This document shows positions 1 through 6,979 of a DNA stretch of 9,750 bases, in pieces (the stretch's first letter is position 1; every line of letters starts with the position of its first letter). The DNA lies in the NCBI GenBank assembly GCA_019236085.1, contig JAFAJR010000293.1, positions 1 to 9,750 of the forward strand. The letters are read 5' to 3'. The notes below the pieces were generated by a model that was not told the DNA's origin, ran no database searches, and was given only the letters and a program-made list of their open reading frames with translations. The stretch comes from Candidatus Dormiibacterota bacterium. GTDB lineage: Bacteria; Chloroflexota; Dormibacteria; Aeolococcales; Aeolococcaceae. The translations under genes and the position numbers were made by a program.

Positions 1-1174
1 CGCCGTCCCGCCAGACGCGGATCAAGCTGTTGAAGGTGTCGGCCACCGCGATGCCGCCGTCGCCAAGTGCGGCCACGCCCAGCGGATGCTGCAGCCGAGC
101 CGAGTCGCGGCCGCCGTCGGCCGTACCCCATTCGAACAAGCCGTGACCGGCGAGTGTCTGCACTCGCGCGTCGCGAATCACTCGGAGCGCGCTGACCTCG
201 GAGTCGGCAACTGCCAGGCCGCCGTCGGGGAGCAGGGTGAGCCCGCTGGGCTGGGCCAGGTGCGCCTGCAGTGCCGGACCGTCGCGGAGGCCCTCGACAC
301 CGGTGCCGGCAAGAGGCCGCGGCTCGCCACCTTCTGACGGCACCGCCAGGATGCGGTGCGATCCCGCTTCGGCCACGGCGAGAGTCGTTGCGTCGAGACG
401 CACCACGTCCCAGGGCGAGCGCAGGCCCTCAGCCAGCACGGTTGTCGCCCCGTTCTCCAGCGACACGCCGAGGAGCCGCCCGGCCACGGTGTCGCAGATC
501 AGCAGCCGGTCGCCGTCGAAGCGGACCCCCTGCGGCTGGTGCAGGCCGTCGACCGTCTGCTGCACAGAGCCGTCGAGGGTTGCCACCAACACGCGGTCGT
601 TGCCTGTATCGGCAACGGCGAACCGCGAACCGGCAGCGTCCACCGCCACTTTGCCGGGAAAGCCGAGCATGTCGTGAGCGGTGATCGGGGGCGGCGTGAA
701 GGCCGGGGTGTTTGGCGCAGGACGGCCCTCGAGTAGCGCGGCTACCGTCTCGGCAAGCGCCGGGCCGTTTCCCTCTCCCGCCGCCGACGCGACGATGTAG
801 CCGTCCTGGTCGATGACCACCAGGGTCGGCCAGGCTCTCGCGCCGTAGCGCTGCCATGTCTCCAGACCAGGGTCGTCGAGGACCGGGTGAGCGATGCGGT
901 GCCTGCGGACCGAGCGCGCCACCGCCTCGTGGTCCGCCTCGTGGGGGAACTTCGGCGAGTGGATCCCGATGACCACGAGCGCCGGTCCGAAGCGCTCCTC
1001 GAGGACGCGCAGCTCCTCCAGCACCCGCAGGCAGTTGATGCAACAGAACGTCCAGAAATCGAGGATCACGACCCGGCCGCGAAGCTCGGGAAGGGTCAGC
1101 GGGGCGGTCGTGTTGAGCCATCCGCCGGCGCCGCGAAGCTCAGGAGCGCGCACCCTGGGGAGCGTTTTGGCCAT
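1..1174 (-). CDS. Thioredoxin-like/NHL-repeat protein, NHLRC2-like (partial)
   Basis: The minus-strand frame from ATG at 1174 stays open for 391 codons to the left edge, so the C-terminus is missing. Residues 1-150 form a thioredoxin-like domain: WLN (19-21), VVILDFWTFCCINC with the CxxC at C45-I-N-C48, HSPKFPHE (72-79), and WPT at 115-117 holding the expected cis-proline (116). From about 170 there are at least five NHL-type propeller blades, seen at FPGKVAVD, HQPQGV, SPWDVV, AQPSGL and LQHPLGV, several followed by AD-(S/T)-x-(V/N)-type strands. This order and the motifs CCINC, HSxKFPxE, AQPSGL and LQHPLGV match what I recall of eukaryotic NHLRC2 and bacterial relatives annotated as thioredoxin-like/NHL proteins. 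There is no signal peptide, so it is probably cytoplasmic. A thiol-redox or scaffold role is inferred; the substrate is unknown. ATG 1174 fits the domain's usual N-terminus, and the upstream GAGGG is 12 nt away, too far for a good ribosome binding site. Confidence 0.9.
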   Translation of the reverse strand, partial: MAKTLPRVRAPELRGAGGWLNTTAPLTLPELRGRVVILDFWTFCCINCLRVLEELRVLEERFGPALVVIGIHSPKFPHEADHEAVARSVRRHRIAHPVLDDPGLETWQRYGARAWPTLVVIDQDGYIVASAAGEGNGPALAETVAALLEGRPAPNTPAFTPPPITAHDMLGFPGKVAVDAAGSRFAVADTGNDRVLVATLDGSVQQTVDGLHQPQGVRFDGDRLLICDTVAGRLLGVSLENGATTVLAEGLRSPWDVVRLDATTLAVAEAGSHRILAVPSEGGEPRPLAGTGVEGLRDGPALQAHLAQPSGLTLLPDGGLAVADSEVSALRVIRDARVQTLAGHGLFEWGTADGGRDSARLQHPLGVAALGDGGIAVADTFNSLIRVWRDG

Positions 1175-1180
1175 CGCCTG

Positions 1181-1186
1181 AGTATG
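1181..1186 (-). promoter_or_regulatory. Possible leaderless -10 box for the NHLRC2-like gene
   Basis: On the minus strand CATACT lies exactly 6 nt before ATG 1174 and matches TATAAT at four of six positions. Transcription would then begin at or next to the A of the start codon. No TTGACA-like -35 is visible at 16-19 nt. The same geometry occurs at two other genes in this window, which is the main reason to record it. Confidence 0.35.
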
Positions 1187-1245
1187 CCCTCGGGTGGTGT
1201 TGCCGGTGCTACACTGGCCTCGGGCTTGGTGCGCGGACCGGCCAT

Positions 1246-1284
1246 CCGGAGGGGCTGCAACCACCTCCGGTTCTGTCTCCAGAA
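1246..1284. other. Two abutting hairpins upstream of the NHLRC2-like gene
   Basis: CCGGAGG (1246-1252) pairs with CCTCCGG (1264-1270). An inner GG/CC pair and a one-base bulge enclose a six-base loop. Directly next to it, TTCTG (1271-1275) pairs with CAGAA (1280-1284) around a four-base loop that reads GAGA, a GNRA tetraloop, on the minus strand. The two helices could stack end to end. They lie 72-110 nt before the start codon of the NHLRC2-like gene and could be leader structure or the far end of the upstream gene's 3' UTR. No known riboswitch is recognised. Confidence 0.4.
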
Positions 1285-1307
1285 ACTCTTCCTATCCCTT
1301 CCTGACC

Positions 1308-1372
1308 GGCAGGGGGTGGAGCAATCCGCCCCCTGCCACTTACAGACGAAGGGGGGAAGGGTCCCCCCTTCG
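1308..1372 (-). terminator. Tandem GC-rich hairpins, probable terminator of the large secreted-protein gene
   Basis: Two very stable stems lie about 95-160 nt past the stop codon at 1468. The first met on the minus strand is a perfect 10-bp stem, 1347-1356 with 1363-1372, around a 6-nt loop. The second is 1308-1320 with 1325-1337: nine perfect pairs, one position that is U-G on the plus strand but C-A on the minus strand, then three more pairs and a 4-nt loop reading GCAA on the plus strand. Neither is followed by a U-tract, so this is at best an I-shaped terminator of the kind proposed in GC-rich bacteria. The GNRA loop and the U-G pair would instead favour a plus-strand RNA, so the direction is uncertain. 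Confidence 0.5.
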
Positions 1373-1393
1373 CACAACCCCCTTCCATGCGGT

Positions 1394-1428
1394 GCCGGCT
1401 GCGGCGAAATGAATCCGCCTTCGCCGGC
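1394..1428. other. Hairpin with symmetric internal loop, 3' of the large gene
   Basis: GCCGGC (1394-1399) pairs with GCCGGC (1423-1428), and GGCG (1403-1406) pairs with CGCC (1416-1419). Between the two helices is a 3x3 internal loop, which reads GAA/GCA on the minus strand, where tandem purine pairs are plausible. It lies 40-74 nt past the stop codon of the large gene and is the first of three stems in this 3' region. There is no U-tract. Confidence 0.4.
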
Positions 1429-1467
1429 GACCTAAGGCTGAAGGGGTGGCGAGGCGGGCACCGATAC

Positions 1468-4400
1468 TTAGGGCAGGTTGAGGTTGTCGAAGCTCACCTG
1501 AGTCAACGCGGACTGATTGTGCGACGTGGTCGCCATGCCCTCGGCAAGCGTTCCGCTCAGCGCCGGGATCGTCAGCGTCGACCCGGCGATGGCCGTCCAC
1601 GTCGAACCGTTTAGCGAGTAGTAGCCGGTGAATGTGAGGCCGGTGCCGCCGGTATCTGAGCGCACGATCTCAACGTACACAGGCGCCTGCTGGGTACCGC
1701 CGACATCGATCTGCGACGATGCTCCGCCTTCGGTGGTGCGGTATTGCACGATGACGCCGTTGTCGCCTGTGTCGAGCACGGCGTAGTACGGCGCTCCAGG
1801 GTCGGTGGCGCCGCCGGTGCCCGCCACGCCGCGCACCATCACTCCGGCTTTCGCCCAAGCATTGCCGGTGCTCTGATTCACCCACGAGGCGACCCTGAGG
1901 TTGGGGCTGCCGTCGCCGGTCATCGACTTCCAGATGTAGCGGAAGGAGTCGGCGGTTCCCCAGATGTCACCGCCGCCCGCCTGCACGGTCCACACGCCAC
2001 TGCTGAGGGACTGCGTCCCGGCCGGCGTGGCGGTGCCGATGTCAGCGCAGGTGTACGCCTGCGGGCACACATTTGGGGGCTCTGTCGAGGTGGTGCTCAA
2101 GGCGACTCCACTGAGCGAGACGTCGCTCAGCTGGGCCGTGTTGTGGGAGGTGACCGCCACACCGCCTTCGAACGACGCACCAAGGTTCAACTTCAGCACC
2201 GAGCCCGGTACCACAGTCCAGGTGGTGCCATTCGTCGAGGTGAGAGCGTAGTAGTACGTGACAGGAGAAGACGGCACCGAGGTGTCTGTCCAGCGCTGGA
2301 GCTGGAGGTACTCCGGCTCCTGCAATGTCGTCACATCGATCTGCGTGGTCGAGCCACCTTCGGTCGAGCGGTACTGGATGATCGTGCCATTGCTCCCGCT
2401 GCCGCCCGGCGTTGTCATCACCGCGTAGTACGGCGCACTGGCATCGGTGGCGCTGCTCACCGTCGAGCGAATCATCAGCCCGGCCTTCGCCCAGGTGCTG
2501 GTGTTCTGCTGTGCTGTCACGTCCGCGGTGAGCGTGCCGTCGCCGGTCATCGGCTGGTACACATAGCGGAAGGCGTCTGACGTCCCCCAGATGTCACCAC
2601 CGCCGCCGAACACGGACCACGTGCTGCCGGATGCATTCTGCCCGCCGGCCGGTGTTGCGCCACCGATGTCGTTGCAGGTCCAGCCCGAAGGGCACGCACC
2701 GGTTCCCTGGGAGCCTGTGGACACATTGATGCTGCTGAAGGTGACCGCGGACGACACTGTCTGGCTATACGAGTCCGCGGCCCACCCCGCCGCCACCGTG
2801 CCGGTGATCGCCAGCACATGCGTCGAGCCTTGGACCCACGTCCAGTTGACGCCATCGGGTGACGTGTATGCGGAGAAGTTCTGGTTTCCGCTCGAATCGG
2901 TGAAGCGAGTCACCTCGAGGTACACCGGGACCGTCCCGGTGGTCAGCATCTGCAAGCTGCTGCCGCCCTCAGTGCTTCGCCACTGGATGGCGACGCCGTT
3001 TGAAGGCGTGGCGAACACCGCGTAGTACGGCGCGCCCGGATCGACAGCACCGCCGGTGCCCGCGGTGCTGCGCATCATGACGCCGGCCTTCGCCCAGGCG
3101 CCGGTGTTCTGCTGTGAGGCGACGTCAGCGCTGACGCTGCCATCACCGGCCAGCGTGTCCCACACGAAATGGAACTGGTCTGCGGTACCCCAGATATCGC
3201 CGCCGCCGGCTGTGACGTTGAGCGTCGTGCCGCTGAGCGTCTCTGTGCCGTTCGGCTGGGCTCCACCGATGTCGGCGCAGCCCCCGGTGATACCGGACGG
3301 GCAGGCGCCCGGAGGTGGATCCTCGGTGCCGTCGAAGAGCGCGAAGTTGTTGAACACCACGGGGAACGTGGCTGTCTCGTTCCATGAATCCGCAGCCATG
3401 CCGGCGAAGATCGCGCCGGTCAGCGGCAGTGCCACCGTGGAGCCGGGGATTGCGTTGAACGTCTTGTTATCCGTTGACCAGTAGGCGGTGAAGTACACCT
3501 GACCGCCCGGGTGCGGATCCGTCCAGCGGGTGGCCATCAGGTAGATGGGATACGGGCTGCTCGGCCCACCGGTGTAGGTGATCTGGCTGGTGGACTGCGA
3601 CTCGGCGCCGCGCCACTGCACGACGATGCCGTGCTGTGGCGTGATGAACACGCCGTAGTAGGGCGCGGCGGGATCGGGTGTGCCGTTGCTGATGGTCGTG
3701 GCGCTTCGCAGCATCACGCCCGCTTTCTCCCACTCATCGTCCCAGCTGACTGGACCGCCCGACGTCACCTGTGCGCTGACGGTGCCGTCGTTGTTCATGG
3801 TCTGGTAGACGTAGTGAAAGAAGTCGTACTGGTAGTAGATGTCCGAGCCGCCCGCAGCGAATGTCCAGGTCCCGTTGTTGTACTCCTGGCCACCGGCCGC
3901 GTAGCCGCTGCCCACGTCTTGACAGGTGTATCCCGGCGGGCAGACGCCCGGAGGCGCCTGCGCGGTATTGGAGATCGAGACGTTCTGCCAGGTCGACTGG
4001 TTGCTCACTCTAGGGTCGCCGGTGTCGCCGCCGAAACCGGCCAGTGGAGTCGATCCCAAGTTGAGAGCGACCGTGGAGCCGTTCACCTCGGTCCAGGACG
4101 TCCCATTGGTTGAGGTCAGCAGGCTGTAGTAGGTAGTCGTGGGAGTGTGTGCGGTGTCGATGTAGCGGTTGACCTGGAACCAGGCGGGGAACGACACGGT
4201 ACCGACTGCGACGGTCGAGCGTTGCTGGATGCCGTTGTAGAGACGCCACTCGAGGGTGGCGGTTCCGTTGGGGTTGACGATGACTCCGTAGAACGGTGAG
4301 CCATCCGACGTGTCCGCGCGCATCAAGAGGGCCGCCTGGTCGGCGGCAGCGCCGTTGGTCAGAGAGGCCAGCTGCGCCGTGATCTCTCCGCTGCTGGACA

Positions 4401-6777
4401 AGGGCTGATAGATGAAATGGAAGGCGTCGGCGATCCTGTTGTTGCCAAGACCGTCAGTGACGTTGTTGATGCCCTCGCCGCCGCTGAAAACGGTCCAGAC
4501 CCCGCTCGCGAGGGTCTGGTCGCCGATCGGCGAACCCGCGCCCACGTCGGTGCACGTCCAGGGGCTGGGACAGGCGTGCGGCTCGGCCTGCTCGACGTAC
4601 GTCGCCGTCGGCGCCGCCACCGCGAAGTTGGAGTATGTGGCTGTCGATGAGGCCGTTTGCATGAATGACGCCACGCCCATTCCGACGTTCAACGTGGTCG
4701 GCATGACGATCGTGTGGATCGTGCCGCTGATGAGAGTCCAGTGCTGGTCGTCGCTGCTGTAGAACGTCGCGAAGGTGTCGAAGTGCCGCTGCACCATCAC
4801 GTACGTCGGAAAGTTCAGCGGGTAGTGCTGGGTCAGCTCGATGATCGACTGCGCCGTGCTGCCCCAGGCCGTCCGGTAATAGATGATGATGGTCGGGTTC
4901 GGCTCGTTCTCCGCGGGGTAGTTCGGGTCCTGCAGGGCGGCGTAGAAGGGTGATCCGGATTGGAAGCTCTGCCGGATGACGATGCCCATCTGCGGCTGCG
5001 AGTAGCAGCTGTTGTCACCCTTGGGCAGGCTGTTGCAGTTCTGCGGTCCGAGGGTTTCGGACAGGTCCTTGACCGTCACTTGGAAGTCGCCGGTCACCGG
5101 TTCGGAGACGAAGCGCATGTTGTCGCCGTTGTTGCGCCAGTTGGCTGACCCGGTGACGCTCACCACGCCGTTGCTGACGCTGTCGCTGCCCGCCGGCCGG
5201 CCACCTCCCGTGGTGCCCATGTCCTGGCAGGTGAAGCCGGTGGGGCAGTTGGGGTCGGCGGGCGGCCCACCCGGAAGCGGCGACGGCGGCTGGAAGGCGT
5301 ACAGCGTTCCGTTGAGTGCGCCCTGGAACACCGTGCCCTCTGATACCGACGGCGCGGCGTAGGTACCCGCACCGAGCTGGTAGTCCCAGATGTCCTGGCC
5401 ATTGCTGGCGTTGAGCGCCTCTTCGACGCTTCCGTTGCCCAGGAAGATCATCCCGTTGTCGTAGACGATGGACCCCAGCGGCGGCGAGTTGAGGTAGTGG
5501 GTCCACAGAACGGCACCAGTGCCGGGGTTGAGGGCTGTCACCGAACCGCTGTGACCGATTCCGTTGCTGTCGCTGACGCTGCCGCCGGCGTAGTAAAGCG
5601 TGCCGTTGGCGAATGCGCCGGACGAGATGCTGCCGTCACCGCAGGTGGGGCAGTCACCGCCGTACGCGATCTGCTTCTGCCAGATCGGGCCGGCGGAGAG
5701 GTTGTTGCGGTTGAGCGTGTAGAGAAGTCCGTTCTTATTGGCGACGCTCAGCAGCTGATCGTTGTTGGCGTCGGTGGTGAGCGTAGGCGTGGTTCCGAAG
5801 TCCGAATCGCTGACAGCCGCTTCGAAGGGCAGCTGCCAATGGTCCACAACGGCCATCGAGGTGGCGTTGATCGCTACCACCGCCTGCGACAGCGTTTGCG
5901 AATAGAGGTTGAGCGTGCCGGTCGCGACGAAGATCTTGTTGGTGCTGGGGTCATAGGTCGGCGACGTCCAGATGCCGCCGCCCACCTGGCCGTTGGGCAC
6001 GAGGTATGTGGTGCCCACCACCTGGTGCGTGCTCAGTGAGACCTTGAGCAGCTCGCCCTGGATGAGCGGGTTGTCACAGACGCTGGCCACGCCGACGTAG
6101 GCGTACGGGTTGCCGTCAGCCGGATCGGTGACGATCAGCGGGCTCGACCAGTTGTAGTCGCCGCCGGATGGGGTGCCCGAGCCGGTCGGCACCGACCACA
6201 GGATGTTGCCCGTTGCCGCGTCCAGCGCATACCACTGCTCGACATTGTTCGAATCGTTGGCGCCACCGACGTACACAACGGGCTTGCCACCGTTGATCGT
6301 AGCGTTGGTGTACACCGTCGCCGATGACGTGATCCCCATGTCTGGGGGGATGCACTGCGTGTCGTCATGAAGGCCGAGCGACGTCTTCCAGAGCACCGCG
6401 CCGGTGGCGGCGTTGAATGCGTACTCGTAGCCATCCCATGAGCCGAGATACGCCACGCCGTTGACGACGGTGGGCTCCGCGGCAATGATGCCGCCGGTGG
6501 TGTAGGTCCATTTCGGGGCCAGGTACGGGACGTTTGTCGTGTTCAGCAGGGTCTCGCCGCTGCTGCTGCTGCGGGCGGTGTCGTGGAGGTAGGTCGGCCA
6601 GTCCTGCGAGCCGGCAGGGGCCGCGGAGACATTCACCGGTGGGCCCGAGGTGCGAGCGAGAACCATCGTGCCGCTGATGGTGAGAATGCCAGTGAGCACC
6701 GAGGCCACGCCGAGCACATGGAGCCACACGCGCTTGCGCGGCGTGGCTTTGGACACGCGAACCAGCCTGGAGTTCAC
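1468..6777 (-). CDS. Giant secreted PQQ-like propeller protein with six ConA-like (DUF1349-type) repeats
   Basis: This encodes 1769 residues from GTG 6777 to TAA 1468-1470. Residues 1-16 are basic and 17-41 are hydrophobic ending MVLA, so it is a signal peptide or N-terminal anchor; the rest is extracytoplasmic. Residues about 60-500 form a PQQ-type beta-propeller, with blade signatures such as YAFNAATGAVLWKT, YALDAATGNILW, VTALNPGTGAVLW and EEALNASNGQDIWDY. This fold is shared by BamB and quinoprotein dehydrogenases, but I cannot see evidence for bound PQQ. Residues 511-1769 are six tandem repeats of about 200 residues, each opening with a CX5C element (CX7C in repeat 4) and carrying PxYxxV-like and MxR cores; these resemble the DUF1349/concanavalin-A-like sandwich. 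There is no sortase motif or C-terminal membrane segment. Substrate binding at the cell surface, perhaps of carbohydrate, is inferred; no catalytic residues are recognised. Confidence 0.9.
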   Translation of the reverse strand: MNSRLVRVSKATPRKRVWLHVLGVASVLTGILTISGTMVLARTSGPPVNVSAAPAGSQDWPTYLHDTARSSSSGETLLNTTNVPYLAPKWTYTTGGIIAAEPTVVNGVAYLGSWDGYEYAFNAATGAVLWKTSLGLHDDTQCIPPDMGITSSATVYTNATINGGKPVVYVGGANDSNNVEQWYALDAATGNILWSVPTGSGTPSGGDYNWSSPLIVTDPADGNPYAYVGVASVCDNPLIQGELLKVSLSTHQVVGTTYLVPNGQVGGGIWTSPTYDPSTNKIFVATGTLNLYSQTLSQAVVAINATSMAVVDHWQLPFEAAVSDSDFGTTPTLTTDANNDQLLSVANKNGLLYTLNRNNLSAGPIWQKQIAYGGDCPTCGDGSISSGAFANGTLYYAGGSVSDSNGIGHSGSVTALNPGTGAVLWTHYLNSPPLGSIVYDNGMIFLGNGSVEEALNASNGQDIWDYQLGAGTYAAPSVSEGTVFQGALNGTLYAFQPPSPLPGGPPADPNCPTGFTCQDMGTTGGGRPAGSDSVSNGVVSVTGSANWRNNGDNMRFVSEPVTGDFQVTVKDLSETLGPQNCNSLPKGDNSCYSQPQMGIVIRQSFQSGSPFYAALQDPNYPAENEPNPTIIIYYRTAWGSTAQSIIELTQHYPLNFPTYVMVQRHFDTFATFYSSDDQHWTLISGTIHTIVMPTTLNVGMGVASFMQTASSTATYSNFAVAAPTATYVEQAEPHACPSPWTCTDVGAGSPIGDQTLASGVWTVFSGGEGINNVTDGLGNNRIADAFHFIYQPLSSSGEITAQLASLTNGAAADQAALLMRADTSDGSPFYGVIVNPNGTATLEWRLYNGIQQRSTVAVGTVSFPAWFQVNRYIDTAHTPTTTYYSLLTSTNGTSWTEVNGSTVALNLGSTPLAGFGGDTGDPRVSNQSTWQNVSISNTAQAPPGVCPPGYTCQDVGSGYAAGGQEYNNGTWTFAAGGSDIYYQYDFFHYVYQTMNNDGTVSAQVTSGGPVSWDDEWEKAGVMLRSATTISNGTPDPAAPYYGVFITPQHGIVVQWRGAESQSTSQITYTGGPSSPYPIYLMATRWTDPHPGGQVYFTAYWSTDNKTFNAIPGSTVALPLTGAIFAGMAADSWNETATFPVVFNNFALFDGTEDPPPGACPSGITGGCADIGGAQPNGTETLSGTTLNVTAGGGDIWGTADQFHFVWDTLAGDGSVSADVASQQNTGAWAKAGVMMRSTAGTGGAVDPGAPYYAVFATPSNGVAIQWRSTEGGSSLQMLTTGTVPVYLEVTRFTDSSGNQNFSAYTSPDGVNWTWVQGSTHVLAITGTVAAGWAADSYSQTVSSAVTFSSINVSTGSQGTGACPSGWTCNDIGGATPAGGQNASGSTWSVFGGGGDIWGTSDAFRYVYQPMTGDGTLTADVTAQQNTSTWAKAGLMIRSTVSSATDASAPYYAVMTTPGGSGSNGTIIQYRSTEGGSTTQIDVTTLQEPEYLQLQRWTDTSVPSSPVTYYYALTSTNGTTWTVVPGSVLKLNLGASFEGGVAVTSHNTAQLSDVSLSGVALSTTSTEPPNVCPQAYTCADIGTATPAGTQSLSSGVWTVQAGGGDIWGTADSFRYIWKSMTGDGSPNLRVASWVNQSTGNAWAKAGVMVRGVAGTGGATDPGAPYYAVLDTGDNGVIVQYRTTEGGASSQIDVGGTQQAPVYVEIVRSDTGGTGLTFTGYYSLNGSTWTAIAGSTLTIPALSGTLAEGMATTSHNQSALTQVSFDNLNLP
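1471..5247 (-). repeat. Six tandem protein-domain repeats inside the giant secreted protein
   Basis: Measured from the first Cys of each CX5C element, the units in protein order are 5247-4573, 4572-3943, 3942-3304, 3303-2695, 2694-2068 and 2067-1471 (675, 630, 639, 609, 627 and 597 nt). Repeats 4-6 share GGGDIWGT, GDGS/T, WAKAG-(V/L)-M and APYYAV. Repeat 3 keeps MLRS and APYYGV. Repeats 1 and 2 are more divergent, and repeat 1 carries an extra pair of cysteines (NCNSLPKGDNSC). At DNA level units 4 and 5 share short identical runs, for example near 2481-2496 and 3080-3095. They are diverged homologues rather than a fresh duplication. Confidence 0.85.
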
Positions 6778-6781
6778 AGGC

Positions 6782-6788
6782 ACCTCCT
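6782..6788 (-). promoter_or_regulatory. Strong ribosome binding site that decides the large gene's start
   Basis: The minus strand reads TGAGGAGGTG-CCT-GTG. AGGAGGTG is perfectly complementary to the 16S anti-Shine-Dalgarno tail. The in-frame GTG at 6783 is part of this element with no spacer and cannot be the start. The GTG at 6777 sits 5 nt after AGGAGG and is the natural start, making the protein two residues shorter than the longest open frame. Confidence 0.75.
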
Positions 6789-6851
6789 CATCGCCGACAT
6801 CTCGCGCCGGTCCCCTGCGTTCCGGCTCCCCCGTGTCGGTCGAGCAATCCG

Positions 6852-6880
6852 ACCATACAGTGACGCGTCATTCGCGTCAA
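6852..6880 (-). promoter_or_regulatory. Sigma-70-type promoter of the large secreted-protein gene
   Basis: On the minus strand TTGACG (6880-6875) is followed after exactly 17 nt by TATGGT (6857-6852). Five of six -35 positions and four of six -10 positions match consensus. Transcription would start near 6845, giving a leader of about 65-70 nt before GTG 6777. It is the only clear -35/-10 pair found in the window. The rest of the 196-bp gap between purA and this gene shows no other gene and no convincing purA terminator. Confidence 0.65.
6861..6879. promoter_or_regulatory. Perfect inverted repeat in the promoter spacer, candidate operator
   Basis: TGACGCG (6861-6867) and CGCGTCA (6873-6879) form a 7-bp inverted repeat with a 5-bp centre, overlapping the -35 box. 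A second CGCGTCA at 6864-6870 makes TGACGCGTCA a perfect 10-bp palindrome inside the first arm. Three half-sites in 19 bp between -35 and -10 is the usual place for a dimeric repressor. The regulator is unknown, and none is encoded in this window. Confidence 0.5.
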
Positions 6881-6979
6881 ATATCCATCCACCTCGAGCG
6901 CCAAACCGCCCCTCAAGCCCCCGTATTCATCCCTGTTTCCCGCCGCCAGCCCTCCCTGAAAGGGGAATTGTGCCTCAAA

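Noticed and set aside
429..1121. 230-codon minus-strand open frame within the NHLRC2-like gene
   Set aside because: It is out of frame with the thioredoxin/NHL coding sequence, which explains the region completely. Its product is Arg/Gly/Pro-rich with no domain.
1205..1220. Plus-strand TACACT as a promoter for a small RNA
   Set aside because: The hexamer is acceptable, but nothing resembling a -35 lies 16-19 nt upstream, so a plus-strand promoter is not supported.
1744..2580. 278-codon plus-strand open frame opposite repeats 5-6 of the large protein
   Set aside because: It is Arg/His/Gly-rich and unlike any family, and its apparent internal repetition only mirrors the repeats on the other strand.
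6555..6572. GCTGCTGCTGCT trinucleotide run
   Set aside because: It encodes the Ser run in ARSSSSGE just before the propeller. Short serine runs are common in secreted linkers, and the run is too short to suggest repeat instability.
5248..6600. PQQ-dependent alcohol dehydrogenase
   Set aside because: The propeller blades fit the PQQ-like repeat, but I could not identify the adjacent-cysteine disulfide or the calcium/PQQ ligand set of true quinoprotein dehydrogenases, so only the fold is called.
6916..6979. Possible purA terminator just past its stop codon
   Set aside because: Only a four-pair CCCT/AGGG stem with a tiny loop is visible and no U-tract follows, which is too weak to call.
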